Shown: positions 1 through 9,454 of the stretch, one piece after another
How the letters are laid out: the number at the start of each line of letters is the position of its first letter
Numbering within the stretch: the first letter of the stretch is position 1
Origin: Maioricimonas rarisocia
GTDB taxonomy: Bacteria > Planctomycetota > Planctomycetia > Planctomycetales > Planctomycetaceae
Assembly (NCBI RefSeq): GCF_007747795.1
Contig: NZ_CP036275.1
Location: 3,588,001-3,652,000 of the forward strand
Reading direction: 5' to 3'
Length of the DNA: 64,000 bases
Program-made: the position numbers and the translations under genes
Notes under the pieces: generated by a model
Told to the model about the DNA's origin: nothing
Databases searched by the model: none
Seen by the model: only the letters and a program-made list of their open reading frames with translations

Positions 1-341
1 CGATGCTGGTCCGTCCTGATTCGTGGGAAACACCGCGGACGCCCGAGGGAAAGGGAACGATCCACAAGGTGGCCTCAGGAAGCGAGCTGCGTTCCGGTGC
101 GAGTCGCCAGATGGTTGCCGCAAATGGTGCTGGATCGGGGGAGGCACTGGTGGTCCGGTACGCCGTCCTGATCATCCACCAGACGCGGGCCGCGCACGAG
201 GAGATTGCCGAGATTATTCGCCGCGTCGAGCAGGGGGATCTGCTGGATGCCAGCGGGGAGTTTGAGGAGTTCGGTGGCCGAGGAATGGGAGGAGGCGGAT
301 TCGGCGGCGGGTATTTCTCGTCCCCTGCGGATCAGCCGTAG
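1..341 (+). CDS. C-terminal end of a planctomycete repeat/secretin-associated type protein (5' truncated by window edge)
   Basis: The frame is open at the left edge, so this is the last ~113 codons of a longer gene. The visible piece has a PDSWE motif, a Gly/Thr/Ile stretch, and then a beta-strand/helix segment (LIIHQTRAAHEEIAEIIRRV). From memory, this order recurs at the C-termini of planctomycete exported proteins related to secretin/HEAT-type domains (PDSW...GxI...LxVxQTxxxHxxI). The tail is glycine-rich (GGRGMGGGGFGGG). Function cannot be assigned from the fragment. An ATG at position 3 exists, but the family resemblance argues that it is internal. Confidence 0.6.
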   Translation, partial: MLVRPDSWETPRTPEGKGTIHKVASGSELRSGASRQMVAANGAGSGEALVVRYAVLIIHQTRAAHEEIAEIIRRVEQGDLLDASGEFEEFGGRGMGGGGFGGGYFSSPADQP

Positions 342-372
342 TTGAAGCTGCGAATCGGGTGTCCCTGACGAT

Positions 373-496
373 GGGTGGCCGGGGCAGGAGCGGAGCGGTG
401 CCCCGGATCATGCACAACGCAGATGAACTGGTGCGTTCGGGACGCACCGTTCGTCCAGATTGAACAGCTGGTTCACGGCTGGGTGGTGCGTCGCCT
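373..496. repeat. Intergenic direct repeat, copy 1 (~124 bp)
   Basis: This stretch is nearly identical to 613-735. It opens with a hairpin (CCGGGGCA ... TGCCCCGG) and ends in the palindrome GTGCGTCGCC-TGA-GGCGAC-A-GCAC at 485-510, which recurs in the repeat loci near 31 kb and 35.8 kb. It lies between the end of the left gene and the minus-strand DUF1573 gene. No credible coding frame is present. Confidence 0.85.
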
Positions 497-510
497 GAGG
501 CGACAGCACC
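485..510. repeat. Palindromic module GGTGC(T)GTCGCC hairpin (reverse orientation)
   Basis: A stem of 11 bp with one bulged base and a 3-nt loop. The same module occurs at 31021-31046, 31421-31446, 31601-31626 and 35817-35842. It belongs to the intergenic repeat family described in the findings. Confidence 0.8.
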
Positions 511-573
511 CTACGGCCCCGAAGGCTGCCGATCGGGTGCCACTGGCGGCTTGCTCCGCGGAGTGGCTAAGTG

Positions 574-595
574 GGGCAGACATTCCTGTCTGCCC
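574..595. repeat. Palindromic module GGGCAGAC-attcct-GTCTGCCC
   Basis: A perfect 8-bp stem with a 6-nt loop. Related copies lie at 31489-31510, 35594-35615 and 35886-35907, with an inverted copy at 35486-35507. Compared with 35886-35907 (GGGCAGGC ... GCCTGCCC), the seventh stem pair is A-T instead of G-C, a paired change. Confidence 0.75.
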
Positions 596-612
596 GCCGG
601 ACTTCATGTCTC

Positions 613-735
613 GGGTGGCCGGGGCAGGAGCGAGTGATGCCCCGGATCATGCTCAACGCAGATGAACTGGTGCGTTCGGGGCGCACCGTTCGTCCAGATT
701 GAACAGCTGGTTCACGGCTGGATGGTGCGTCGCCT
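613..735. repeat. Intergenic direct repeat, copy 2 (~123 bp)
   Basis: Second copy of the 373-496 repeat. The CCGGGGCA/TGCCCCGG hairpin stem is preserved while its loop differs in sequence and length. The copy stops after GTGCGTCGCCT, where it runs into the stop codon of the minus-strand DUF1573 gene (734-736), so the second arm of the terminal palindrome is missing. Confidence 0.8.
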
Positions 736-1576
736 ACTCCTCGACCGTCGTGGCGCTGGCCGGAATGATGCCTTTCTCGCCGGTCGGCAGCGCTTCGATG
801 AGGACCGGAACATACAGCGTGTGGTAGTCCGGATCGTTGGTCCGAATCTTCACGCTCGTCACCCGGCGGCCTGCGGGGACGTTCTCGGGGATCGCCAGCT
901 GAATCGGGATCCGCTGGTGTCCTTCCGGATTCGTCTCGGTCGCTCCGACCGTCACGGCGACCAGTTCGCTGGAGGATTCCGCCGCCTCGATCGTCAGGTC
1001 GCCGCCGCGGTAATCGGTGACGTAGATCGTGCGCTCGTCCGCCCGGCCGTCGAGCTGGTAGAAGTACACTTCGGCCGGTTCGACGCTGATCTTTCGCTGC
1101 GGCAGTTCCAGCCGAAAGGTGAGCAGTTCCTCGGCCGGTTCGGGGGCTTCGTACTTCACTCGGATGGTGTAATGCTTGGGCCCGGGCGTTTCGTTCGCTG
1201 TGGCCACGCGGACGAAAAAGCGTCCGACCTCACCCGGCTGGAAGATCTGCTTGTCCCCTTCGAGTTTGGGATTCAGGCAGCCGCAGCTCGGCACGAGCTC
1301 GGTGATCTTCAGCGGTGTCCGGCCCCGGTTGATGAACTCGAAGTGAGCCGGGATGACCGGGCGGGCCGGCACCTTGCGGAGGTTCACCGCGTACTGGCGA
1401 AAGGAGAGCGGGGCGAGTGGTTTGCCGCCGCGGATCTCGCCGGGGGAGGCGTCGAGGCAACTGGCTGTGACGGCGATGGCGAAGGGAACCAGTCCCACCG
1501 TAGCGCACAGGGCAGTTCGCCACCGTGCGGGGCAGCGAGCGAGCAGCAGAGCCACCGATTGACCGAGCGTCCCCAT
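734..1576 (-). CDS. DUF1573 domain protein, exported
   Basis: 280 aa. A hydrophobic segment (about residues 22-39) looks like a signal peptide or anchor. It is followed by an Ig-like fold with FEFINRGRTPLKI, PSCGC (Cys 98 and 100) and GEVGRFFVRV, the DUF1573 pattern. Members are usually exported proteins of unknown role. The ATG is preceded by a strong ribosome binding site (GGAGGAACC). It is the last gene of the minus-strand series that starts near 15.7 kb, separated from the Wzz/BY-kinase gene by ~115 bp, so co-transcription is possible but unproven. A repeat copy abuts its stop codon. Confidence 0.8.
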   Translation of the reverse strand: MGTLGQSVALLLARCPARWRTALCATVGLVPFAIAVTASCLDASPGEIRGGKPLAPLSFRQYAVNLRKVPARPVIPAHFEFINRGRTPLKITELVPSCGCLNPKLEGDKQIFQPGEVGRFFVRVATANETPGPKHYTIRVKYEAPEPAEELLTFRLELPQRKISVEPAEVYFYQLDGRADERTIYVTDYRGGDLTIEAAESSSELVAVTVGATETNPEGHQRIPIQLAIPENVPAGRRVTSVKIRTNDPDYHTLYVPVLIEALPTGEKGIIPASATTVEE

Positions 1577-1691
1577 GGTTCCTCCCTGAACCGGGTCGAC
1601 CGCAATTTGTCAGTATCTTTTCGTGGCGGGCGCACCTCCGGCGCGTCCCGTTGGGGCGGCTTGTAGCAGAAGGATTCGCGAAAGGGCAAGA

Positions 1692-4037
1692 TCAGACCGT
1701 TACGTTCGCCGGTTCGCTCTGCGTCTTTGCCGGGGCTGCAGGAGTCGGGGCGGTTTCCTCCGCGTAGTAGGCAGCGTACGACTGCACGTCGTAACCTTCG
1801 TCTTTCTCGGCATCCAGGGCGTTGACGACGACCCCATGCAGGCGGACACCATGCGCGGCCAGGATCTCCTGGGTTCGACGGACCGCGGGCCGCTGGTTCT
1901 TGTCGGCACGAATCACCAGCAGCATGCCGTCGCAGTGCGGAGAGATGATGCAGGGATCGCTGACGGCCAGAATCGGGGGCGTGTCGACGATGATGTAGTC
2001 GCATTCGCCGCGCAGCTCGTGCAGTGTCCGGCCGAGCCGGGCTGACGAAAGGGCTTCAGCCGGATTGGCCGGAGGCGCTCCGGCGACGAGAACCCGCAGA
2101 CCTTCAACTGCGGTCTCCTGCATGGCGGTCTCGGCATCGACATCGCCGGAGAGAACGTCGACGAGTCCGATGTCGCTGCGCAGCTTGAACAGTTTGTGCA
2201 GCGTCGGTCGCCGCAGGTCGCCGTCCACAAGCAGCACCCGCTTGCCGGACTGGGCCATCGCGATGGCCAGATTGGCCGCCGTGGTCGATTTGCCGTCACC
2301 CGGTTCGGGACTGCTGATCTGAAGCAGCCGGTCGTCGGTTCCGTCGAGCGAGGCGTACAGCGTGGTCCGAATCGATCGGAAGGCCTCAGCCTCGCGGGAG
2401 CCCGGGTGGTGGTAGTAGAACAACTCGGCTCCGAGTCGCGACGTGTCAGGAACCCGGAAGAGCTGAGGCCTGAAGGAAGGAACCGCACCGAAGATCGGGG
2501 ACTGAACGAGGCTGCGGACGTCCGCAAGTGTACGGATCGAAATGTCGGACCATTCGCGGTAGTACAGCAGGACGAAGACTGCCATGACCCCCATCATTGA
2601 GAACATGCCGACGATCTTGATCGGTCGGGTTCGCGAGCGATCGACGCGGATCGGGGCGATCTGCTTCAGACGATAACCTTCCTGGTCCTTGTACTGAGCG
2701 AACGTACTGAGCTGGGTCAGGGCCGTCTTGAGCTGGTCCTTGACCCGTTCGATTTCGTCCTTCCGCTTCTGGTCTTCCAGCTCGAACAGCGAGGCCCGCT
2801 TGGCTTCGATCTCGGCCTCTTCGAGCGATTTTGCCAGCAGTTTGTCCCGGTGGTCGAGCTCGACGAGCTTCTGCTTCTGCAGCTGCATGAAACTCGTCAC
2901 CAGGTCGACACCTTCTTCGGTCTGGCCGGCGGGCGGCGCTGCCTTGAGTGAGTCGTCGACGTGCGGCGGAGCGAGTCCCTTGCGCTTGTAGAAGCTGAGT
3001 ATCGAGCCGATCTGCTCTTTGAGTCTGAGCACCGAAGGGTGATCGTCCGCAAGATGCTGCATCAGTCGGCTGAGCAGAAGCTGGGCTTCGAGCAGACGAT
3101 TGTCCAGTTGGGCCTTGCCGGGCGGCTCTGTGAGGCCGGCACCTCCGCTCCCCTGAGTGGCGGCACTTCCCGAGGAGAACCACTGCAGTACAAAGAACTC
3201 GAGCGTTTCGCGGGATTCCCCCTTGTCGATCATGTCCTGCAGTACCGAGATGCGGGACTGGATCTCCGCTTTACGGATGTCATTCTCGTTGCGGTCCTGG
3301 CGGATCCGTTCGACACGGGCCTGGTACGGGCTCTGACCGGCGGCCACCATGCCGTTGGCTGTGACGATCGGCGGCGTGCTCGCATGCCAGGGAGACTCGT
3401 CGCGGAACTGCAGGTATGCCTGTTCGAGTTCGTCGATGCGGGCCTGCAGGTCCTTCTCCCGTCGGGTGAGTGCCTCGTACAGTTCGGACGAGTTCGTCTT
3501 GCGGGTTTCTTCGAGGTAGTCGTCGTAGGCGGCCACCATTGCCGCGATGACCTTTTTCGCCACGTCCTTGTCGGGGTGGGCGTACTTCAGGTCGATGAGG
3601 TTGACGAACGAACTGTCACGACCTGCCGAGCGCTGCGCGCTGAGCGAATCGAGAACATCCATCAGCGGATCGTAAGCCGTCTTGAAGGCGGGCAGTTCCC
3701 GCAGTCCGAACTTGTCCATCGCCCGCTGGACGATGTCGTCGCTCATGATGAGATCGACATGCTCGGAGCGTTCGCCGGTCAGATTGGTTTCACGGGGGGA
3801 ATCGGCGACGGCCGCCCGCTGCGAAACGAGGATGCGGGTGTTCGCTTCGTAGACCGGCCCCATTCTCAGGTACATCAGGACGCCGAGAATCCCTCCGGCG
3901 ACGATACCCAGCGCCAGCGGTTTCCAGATCGACAGCGTGAAGTTAATGATGTCGATCGACTTGCCGGGCGAACTGCTCGCGTGGCCGAGGGGGGCGAATT
4001 CGATGTCGCTCTCGTGAGTGGGCGTTTGTGTACTCAC
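1692..4037 (-). CDS. Polysaccharide co-polymerase fused to BY-kinase (Wzz/Wzc-type tyrosine autokinase)
   Basis: 781 aa, GTG start. An N-terminal Wzz domain begins after a transmembrane segment (about 38-58). A long periplasmic coiled-coil region follows, then a second membrane segment (about 472-490). The cytoplasmic kinase has Walker A (EPGDGKSTTAANLA, near 575), Walker A' (RVLLVDGDLRRP, near 600) and Walker B (YIIVDTPP, near 680). A short tyrosine-containing tail (YDVQSYAAYYAEE, near 757) fits the autophosphorylation cluster. Such proteins sit in the inner membrane and control chain length and export of extracellular polysaccharide. The fused form (Wzc-like rather than split CapA/CapB) is directly visible. 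It lies downstream of the glycosyltransferases of the same cluster. Confidence 0.92.
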   Translation of the reverse strand: MSTQTPTHESDIEFAPLGHASSSPGKSIDIINFTLSIWKPLALGIVAGGILGVLMYLRMGPVYEANTRILVSQRAAVADSPRETNLTGERSEHVDLIMSDDIVQRAMDKFGLRELPAFKTAYDPLMDVLDSLSAQRSAGRDSSFVNLIDLKYAHPDKDVAKKVIAAMVAAYDDYLEETRKTNSSELYEALTRREKDLQARIDELEQAYLQFRDESPWHASTPPIVTANGMVAAGQSPYQARVERIRQDRNENDIRKAEIQSRISVLQDMIDKGESRETLEFFVLQWFSSGSAATQGSGGAGLTEPPGKAQLDNRLLEAQLLLSRLMQHLADDHPSVLRLKEQIGSILSFYKRKGLAPPHVDDSLKAAPPAGQTEEGVDLVTSFMQLQKQKLVELDHRDKLLAKSLEEAEIEAKRASLFELEDQKRKDEIERVKDQLKTALTQLSTFAQYKDQEGYRLKQIAPIRVDRSRTRPIKIVGMFSMMGVMAVFVLLYYREWSDISIRTLADVRSLVQSPIFGAVPSFRPQLFRVPDTSRLGAELFYYHHPGSREAEAFRSIRTTLYASLDGTDDRLLQISSPEPGDGKSTTAANLAIAMAQSGKRVLLVDGDLRRPTLHKLFKLRSDIGLVDVLSGDVDAETAMQETAVEGLRVLVAGAPPANPAEALSSARLGRTLHELRGECDYIIVDTPPILAVSDPCIISPHCDGMLLVIRADKNQRPAVRRTQEILAAHGVRLHGVVVNALDAEKDEGYDVQSYAAYYAEETAPTPAAPAKTQSEPANVTV

Positions 4038-4246
4038 CTTCGCGAGTCCTGCTACAGGAGAAAGCCGTGCGTGGGGAGTGGCGCGCAGCGACCGCGAACG
4101 GACTGCACGCTCCGTTCTCCAAAGCTAGTCCGCCCGAGCCGATGAGGCCGGCAGGAATCGCCACGCGTGACGAGATTTCGCAACGTCGGCGTGCCGGTTT
4201 CGAGACGCACAGGGCGAATCGTGCACACAGTCGTTACGATCGGTCT

Positions 4247-5362
4247 CTACTCGTCGCCGACGTCCGCCTGCGGCTTGAGAGTGACCGCGGCCATGACCAG
4301 CCGGTGGTCGGACCCGTCGGTGCGTCCAATCTGGCACTCGTGTACGTTCCAGCGATCGTCGTACAGGATGTGGTCGATGCGCAGCCAGGGAGTGTTCTTC
4401 GGCCAGCGCGTGCCGGTGTTACAGGGGGAGGTGTATCCGTAGCCGAACCCGGCGGCTTCGAACGCGCTGGTCAACCGGCTCCAGGACTTCACGAACATGC
4501 TGCTGGTGGTCGGCATGTTGAAGTCCCCGAGGACGAGGGTGGGAGCGACCACCGCCTGGTCCATGGCGAAGCTCGCCGTGTCGAGTGCTTCGACTTCCCG
4601 CTGCCACTGGTACCACTCGAAATCCTTGACTCCCTCGTCGGTAAACGGGGAGTGCCAGGACAGGTTCATCAGCCCGTGCCGTGCCGTGCTCTGGTGAACG
4701 TTCACTACACGAAACGGGCCGTCCGGTCCCTCCACTTCGACGACAACGGCCGTGTCGCGGTTGAAGCCTTCGGAGCGAAAGGTCTGCAGATGACGGATCG
4801 GGTAGCGGCTGCCAAACCAGAATTCGCCGATGTGGAGCGTATGCCAGTCGGCATAGTGCTCTTCGAGTTCGCTGATGTCGCGCACGGCCTCCTGGGCGAC
4901 GAGTAGATCGATCTCGAGGAGATCCAGCTCGTGCAGGACCTTGGCCAGGTGCCCGATGCCACCCTGCACATTGCAGGTGGCGATTCTCAGCACTTTCGAC
5001 TCGTCGGTGGGTGTGGCAACCGCGCCGACCGGGGCCGAGAGTCCCATGACCGGACCCAGGACGAGAACTGCGGCGACGCCGTTCACCCAGGCCATCGTCC
5101 GGTTGGCGAACAGCGAAACGACGAGCAGCAGCAGCGACGGGAGGACCCAGGGGGCGCGGGGCAGGTAGGTCAATACTGCCGTGAGCCACCATTCTTCCGA
5201 CACCACGCTGATCAGCAGCAGCAGGGCCGCGACGCCCAGCGCGTTCAGGACCGTGAAGACCGTGACGATGCGGCTGAAGACCGATCGTCGTCTGGTCTGC
5301 CGGCTGTGGTCAAGCAGCTGAGGAGAGCCTGGCTGACTGCGAGAGACAGGGGGAGCTGTCAT
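4247..5362 (-). CDS. Membrane-anchored endonuclease/exonuclease/phosphatase (EEP) family protein
   Basis: 371 aa from the ATG at 5362; the frame extends upstream to 5455, but the extra residues look non-coding. Three hydrophobic segments (about 31-53, 59-83 and 92-115) precede the EEP catalytic domain. That domain keeps TCNVQGG (Asn131), AQEAV (Glu158), GDFN (Asp280, Asn282), RIDHIL and GSDHR (Asp352, His353), the metal and catalytic residues of the Mg-dependent phosphodiesterase fold. The topology puts the catalytic domain on one side of the membrane, probably outside, as in other EEP proteins with this N-terminus. Substrate is unknown. Its place inside the polysaccharide cluster suggests action on a lipid-linked or extracellular phosphodiester; that is inference. 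Confidence 0.85.
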   Translation of the reverse strand: MTAPPVSRSQPGSPQLLDHSRQTRRRSVFSRIVTVFTVLNALGVAALLLLISVVSEEWWLTAVLTYLPRAPWVLPSLLLLVVSLFANRTMAWVNGVAAVLVLGPVMGLSAPVGAVATPTDESKVLRIATCNVQGGIGHLAKVLHELDLLEIDLLVAQEAVRDISELEEHYADWHTLHIGEFWFGSRYPIRHLQTFRSEGFNRDTAVVVEVEGPDGPFRVVNVHQSTARHGLMNLSWHSPFTDEGVKDFEWYQWQREVEALDTASFAMDQAVVAPTLVLGDFNMPTTSSMFVKSWSRLTSAFEAAGFGYGYTSPCNTGTRWPKNTPWLRIDHILYDDRWNVHECQIGRTDGSDHRLVMAAVTLKPQADVGDE

Positions 5363-5527
5363 GGTTCTGGCGCTGCGATCGTATCGTTGGGAGACCGGTG
5401 GGCGAACGGCGTTCGCTCCAGTCGCGGATTCGCGGCAATCAACCAGTTTTTCCATTGGGAAACAAGGCCAGTCTCACACCGGTGCAGGCTGCAGCGGAGT
5501 GCCCGAATCAGGGGGGCCGGAGGGGAT

Positions 5528-6706
5528 TCAGTCCGTTGTTGCTGCAGATAGCAGCGACGGTGACGATTGGAGACCATGATCGGTCTCTCCGCGCTCGGCA
5601 CGATGCACAATCTGCGCCATTTCCCACGCGGAAACGTAGTGGTAGCGGAATCGTTTGTTGTGGTTCGCCTCGGCAGCAAGTTCTTCGTGAAACTTCTGCA
5701 TTGACGGTCCCAGAAGCATCTTCAGATTGCCGTCTTTACAGCCGTGCGTATGCAGTTTTACAAATCGCCACTCAGGACGCCCGGCGACGTGCACCCCGGC
5801 ACGTAACCACATCTGCATGCGTCGATGCGTTGGAGGCGCCGTCGCGTGCAGATCGCCATTCTCGATCCGCGGCAGAAGCCCCAGTTTCCGGTTCGTCCAG
5901 TCCAGCTCGAGCGGTCCCTGGATCATCAACAGATGATCGTCCGGTGCCTGCTGACCGACGCGGGCCCGGATGCCGGTGTCGTGGGACTTGCGCTCTCCGG
6001 CGAGATCGCGGGCGTAGTAGATCGAGTTGATGGTGGAAGTCTGGGTGTCGCTCGGAGCCGAGGGCATCGTGAAATCGGCGTAGCAGCCGGTCTCTCTCAG
6101 GATCGACAGTTCCTGGTCGACGCCGCACCAGCGACCGTCCGGCCGCGAGTTGCACAATGCCCAGTTGCCGTGGATGAAGCCGTAGACGATTTCGCCCGTC
6201 CGCTCGTCCCGCCGCAGCAGGTTGTGGCGGTAAAACAGGGTATCGCGAAACTCGGCGAGCGTGGTGCGCAGATTCTCCGGCGTGTCGTCGTCGTGATGCA
6301 AGTGAATATCGACGTCGCCAAAGCCCGCGGCACACAGCTCGGCGAGCATGTCGAGGTACTCGGGGCGATACTCGTCAGCGGGGAAGAAGAACGTGTGCTG
6401 CGGGGGACGCCCACTCGAGTCCCGGAATTCGCTGAACCTCTTCGGGTAGTCGCTGACCCATCGTGAGACCCGCTCGATCGCCCGCTCGTGTGAGACGCCG
6501 TAGCACTCCGGCTCGAAGTGGTCGCAGATTGCGATGAAGACATCGGTCACCTGTCCCGCCCCGTCGACGTCCGGCAACGATTCCCGCTGGAAACAGTAAC
6601 TACCGAGCCAGTACTGCATGTTGCGGGCGCGGATCAGTCGCCAGCCAGCGGCGGCAGCCGCGGCGAGCAGCAATCCGGTGATCGAGAGGATCCAGGCGGC
6701 AGTCAT
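5528..6706 (-). CDS. Membrane-anchored polysaccharide-deacetylase-like protein
   Basis: 392 aa. An N-terminal membrane segment (4-24) is followed by a domain with ICDHFEPE (Asp62, His63, Glu65), a histidine/aspartate cluster HLHHDDD (135-141), and [17 protein letters not shown]. Spacing and flavour resemble NodB-type/glycoside hydrolase-deacetylase TIM-barrel enzymes, in which Asp and His residues bind a metal. I do not recognise a precise family. Position in the exopolysaccharide cluster, ~165 bp upstream of the EEP gene on the same strand, fits modification of the exported polymer. The C-terminal ~20 residues look disordered. Confidence in the gene is high and in the chemistry moderate. Confidence 0.7.
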   Translation of the reverse strand: MTAAWILSITGLLLAAAAAAGWRLIRARNMQYWLGSYCFQRESLPDVDGAGQVTDVFIAICDHFEPECYGVSHERAIERVSRWVSDYPKRFSEFRDSSGRPPQHTFFFPADEYRPEYLDMLAELCAAGFGDVDIHLHHDDDTPENLRTTLAEFRDTLFYRHNLLRRDERTGEIVYGFIHGNWALCNSRPDGRWCGVDQELSILRETGCYADFTMPSAPSDTQTSTINSIYYARDLAGERKSHDTGIRARVGQQAPDDHLLMIQGPLELDWTNRKLGLLPRIENGDLHATAPPTHRRMQMWLRAGVHVAGRPEWRFVKLHTHGCKDGNLKMLLGPSMQKFHEELAAEANHNKRFRYHYVSAWEMAQIVHRAERGETDHGLQSSPSLLSAATTD

Positions 6707-6759
6707 GGTGGTGGCGATTCTTGTGTTGAGCGGGTGACGGTTTCCGTTCGCCCGAGTAC

Positions 6760-8169
6760 CTATGGCGACTGCGTTCGGCGATCCGTCGACGCAGTCCCCC
6801 CCAGATGCATCTCCGAAGACGATCGCGAGAGGAGAACCTCATCGAGCAGGTCGGCCAGTTCGCCAGCCAGTGCGCGGCGCTCGAATCGGCCGATGTCCCA
6901 TACAGCATCGTCGTAGGTGACGCCGCAGCGGTGACGCTCCAGTTCGTGGGCAAGTGACTCGGCGATGTGTGCCGTATCCGCCGGTCGACAGAGAACGGTG
7001 CCGGGCAGATCGCGGACGACGTCCCACAGGTCTCCATCCGGAGCGATCACGAACATTGGTCGACGGGCCGCCATGTACTCGAACGTCTTGGCGTTGATGA
7101 TTCGGTGCGTCTGTGGCCGGTCGGCATTGAGCAGCAGCAGCGAATCGGCGGTTGCCATGAGCGCGGTTGCCCGAGTGTGATCGACAAACGGGAGCCGCAC
7201 GACGTGGCACGGTGTCTGTTCCAGTCGATCCAGTAACGCCTCCTGGGCGTCGGTGCGGCGACCGGCACAAACCAGTTCCAGTTCATCGAGCAGGTGGGGG
7301 CTGCGGTCCCCCAGTCGCTCGATCGCCTTGACCAGTGGCTCAATCGAGTTGAGGTTCCACAGCGTCCCCACGAACGACATGCGGAATCGGTCGGTCCCGT
7401 TGCCGAAGTCTTCTCGGATCGGCCGCTGTGCGTCCGAGAAATCATCCGGATCAAAGCCGTTGTAGATGCTGGCCGTGCGGGCGCTGCTGTGAGCATTTCG
7501 GGCGACGTGCGCGAGCGCCTCGGCACTGGCGGGCGTTGTGGCCAGCAGACAGTCCGCGGCACGGGCGCAGTGACTCTGCAGCCACCTCTGAAACTGCCGC
7601 GCGCACCAGCCCTGCCGCTTGTTTTCCCAGTACGCGTTGCTGATATCCCACTCGTCCCGGTAATCGAGGATGAGCGGCAACCCACTGCGGGCACTCAGCG
7701 TTGCTCCCAGCCAGAACGACGAAAAAGGCGGTCCGGTGGCAACAATCGCGTCGTGACGGACATCGCGCAGCAGCGACAGACCTTCGCGGACGGCGGCGGG
7801 ACGCCACAGCACCTGAGCGTCCGGCTGCAGCAATGTATTGGCAACGCCGCGGGCGATCCCCTTCAGGCCGGACATCAGTCCTCCCATCAGGCGACGGGAA
7901 TCGCGGCCGCCCCCGGCAACGGCGCTTTTGAGGCCGTAGCCGGGCTCGAGCGTACGGGCGCGGCGGACGATCGTTCCGGCCGGGATGTCGGCCGAAAGGC
8001 TGTCGTCGATCAACGGGACCGATGGATTGGCGACCGTCAGCACCGACGACTGCCAGCCATGCTCGGGCAGGTACTTGACGAATTTCGTGACGCGATGAAC
8101 ACCAACTCCCCCCACGGGAGGGAACAGGTACGACACGAACAGAACGCGTTTGATGTCGATGGTGCTCAT
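6760..8169 (-). CDS. Glycosyltransferase family 4 protein
   Basis: 469 aa, GT-B fold. The N-terminal donor motif [19 protein letters not shown] is typical of GT4, and the C-terminal half carries [19 protein letters not shown] and an EYMAARRPM-type segment. It overlaps the stop of the preceding gene by 4 bases (ATGA), showing translational coupling with the 8166-9389 glycosyltransferase. It presumably adds a sugar to the lipid-linked repeat unit on the cytoplasmic face. Donor and acceptor cannot be read from sequence. Confidence 0.88.
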   Translation of the reverse strand: MSTIDIKRVLFVSYLFPPVGGVGVHRVTKFVKYLPEHGWQSSVLTVANPSVPLIDDSLSADIPAGTIVRRARTLEPGYGLKSAVAGGGRDSRRLMGGLMSGLKGIARGVANTLLQPDAQVLWRPAAVREGLSLLRDVRHDAIVATGPPFSSFWLGATLSARSGLPLILDYRDEWDISNAYWENKRQGWCARQFQRWLQSHCARAADCLLATTPASAEALAHVARNAHSSARTASIYNGFDPDDFSDAQRPIREDFGNGTDRFRMSFVGTLWNLNSIEPLVKAIERLGDRSPHLLDELELVCAGRRTDAQEALLDRLEQTPCHVVRLPFVDHTRATALMATADSLLLLNADRPQTHRIINAKTFEYMAARRPMFVIAPDGDLWDVVRDLPGTVLCRPADTAHIAESLAHELERHRCGVTYDDAVWDIGRFERRALAGELADLLDEVLLSRSSSEMHLGGTASTDRRTQSP

Positions 8170-9389
8170 GCCTGCCTGACCAGTTGACGCGCTCCCACAC
8201 CAGCGAACGGCATGGGATCAGGAGAGGTGTTGCCACACAGTGACTGCAGCAGTCCGGCGACGTGATCGGCACATTCGCCCCACGTTCGTGGTCGATACCG
8301 CTCGGCTGCCTCAGCGTACCGGCCGTGCAGCACGCTGATGACGCCGTCAGCCAGCGCCGAAGCATTGCCCGGCTCGACGAGAATGGACACTTGCGACTCG
8401 GCGATCTCCGGGACGCTGCCGACCTGTGTCGAGACGAACGGGGTGCCGCAGGCCAGCGATTCCCGAAGGACATTGGGCAGTCCTTCCGAGTGGCTGGAGA
8501 GAAGCGTGACGTCGGCGGCGCGGTACCAGTCGGGCAGCTCGGTCTGTGCGACGGCACCGACGAACCGCACCCGATCCTGCAGGTCATGTTCCCGGACGAA
8601 CGCCTCGAGCATTGCCCGCAGCGGGCCGTCTCCCACGAGCGCGAGGCGGAACGCGAAATCGGCTTCGGCAAGACGCCGAGCCGCCTGGAGCAGCATCACC
8701 GGATTCTTGACGTCGACCATCCGCCCGACCCACAACAGCAGCGGACGATCGAGTGGTTCACCGAGGCGGGCGCGAATCGCGTGGCGGTCGCCGGGGCGAA
8801 AGACTTTCGGATCGATCCCCTGCCGGATGGTGTGGGTCTTCTCCGGCTTTCCGCCCAGCTGGCAGACGACTTCACGGAGATGATCGCTGACGGTGAAGAC
8901 GGCGTCGGAATCCTTCAGCACGCTGCGGACGCACTCGGCACGTCGCGCGTCTTCCGGCAGCAGCAGGACGTCGGAACCGCCGACGATCACGCCGCAGGGA
9001 ACGCCAGCCATACGGGCAATTTCGAGTCCCGCCTCGCCGTCCGGATGCGCCCAGTAACTGAGAACGACGTCGGGAGTGAACTCGCGGAGCACCCGCTTGA
9101 TGGTCGGACGAATCGAGTGCCACAGGAAGCGGCCGTAGGCTGTCCGACCGAATCCGGGCGTGTACCAGTATGTGGGGTAGTCGATGCTCACCCCGGTATC
9201 GGTGAGGTCCTGGGGTGGAGCCATCCGTTGCCGGGAGCGAAAGCTCCGTGCGACGTCGGGCCAGTTGCGGGGGGCGATGACGCGCACCGCATGCTGCTGC
9301 GCCAGTGAACGGCAGAGGGCGGCGTTGAACGGACCGGTCACCGGTGCCGAGGTGTCCGGGAAGATCGTGCTGAGGAACAGGATGTTCAT
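8166..9389 (-). CDS. Glycosyltransferase family 4 protein
   Basis: 407 aa. It begins MNILFLSTIFPD, has a GGSDVLLLP segment and the nucleotide-sugar region LLWVGRMVDVKNP ... LVGDGPL, then the SEGLPNVLRESLACGTP signature that contains the EX7E-like acidic pair of GT4 enzymes. The start ATG lies 65 bp after the preceding GT4 gene and the stop overlaps the next gene. Role: sugar transfer in exopolysaccharide repeat-unit assembly. Confidence 0.9.
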   Translation of the reverse strand: MNILFLSTIFPDTSAPVTGPFNAALCRSLAQQHAVRVIAPRNWPDVARSFRSRQRMAPPQDLTDTGVSIDYPTYWYTPGFGRTAYGRFLWHSIRPTIKRVLREFTPDVVLSYWAHPDGEAGLEIARMAGVPCGVIVGGSDVLLLPEDARRAECVRSVLKDSDAVFTVSDHLREVVCQLGGKPEKTHTIRQGIDPKVFRPGDRHAIRARLGEPLDRPLLLWVGRMVDVKNPVMLLQAARRLAEADFAFRLALVGDGPLRAMLEAFVREHDLQDRVRFVGAVAQTELPDWYRAADVTLLSSHSEGLPNVLRESLACGTPFVSTQVGSVPEIAESQVSILVEPGNASALADGVISVLHGRYAEAAERYRPRTWGECADHVAGLLQSLCGNTSPDPMPFAGVGARQLVRQA

Positions 9390-9454
9390 GAACGGTTGTC
9401 CGTCGCGGTCCGTCCGCGACCTTCACTGTTGAGGAGATCTCGTGTGTCGGAATG

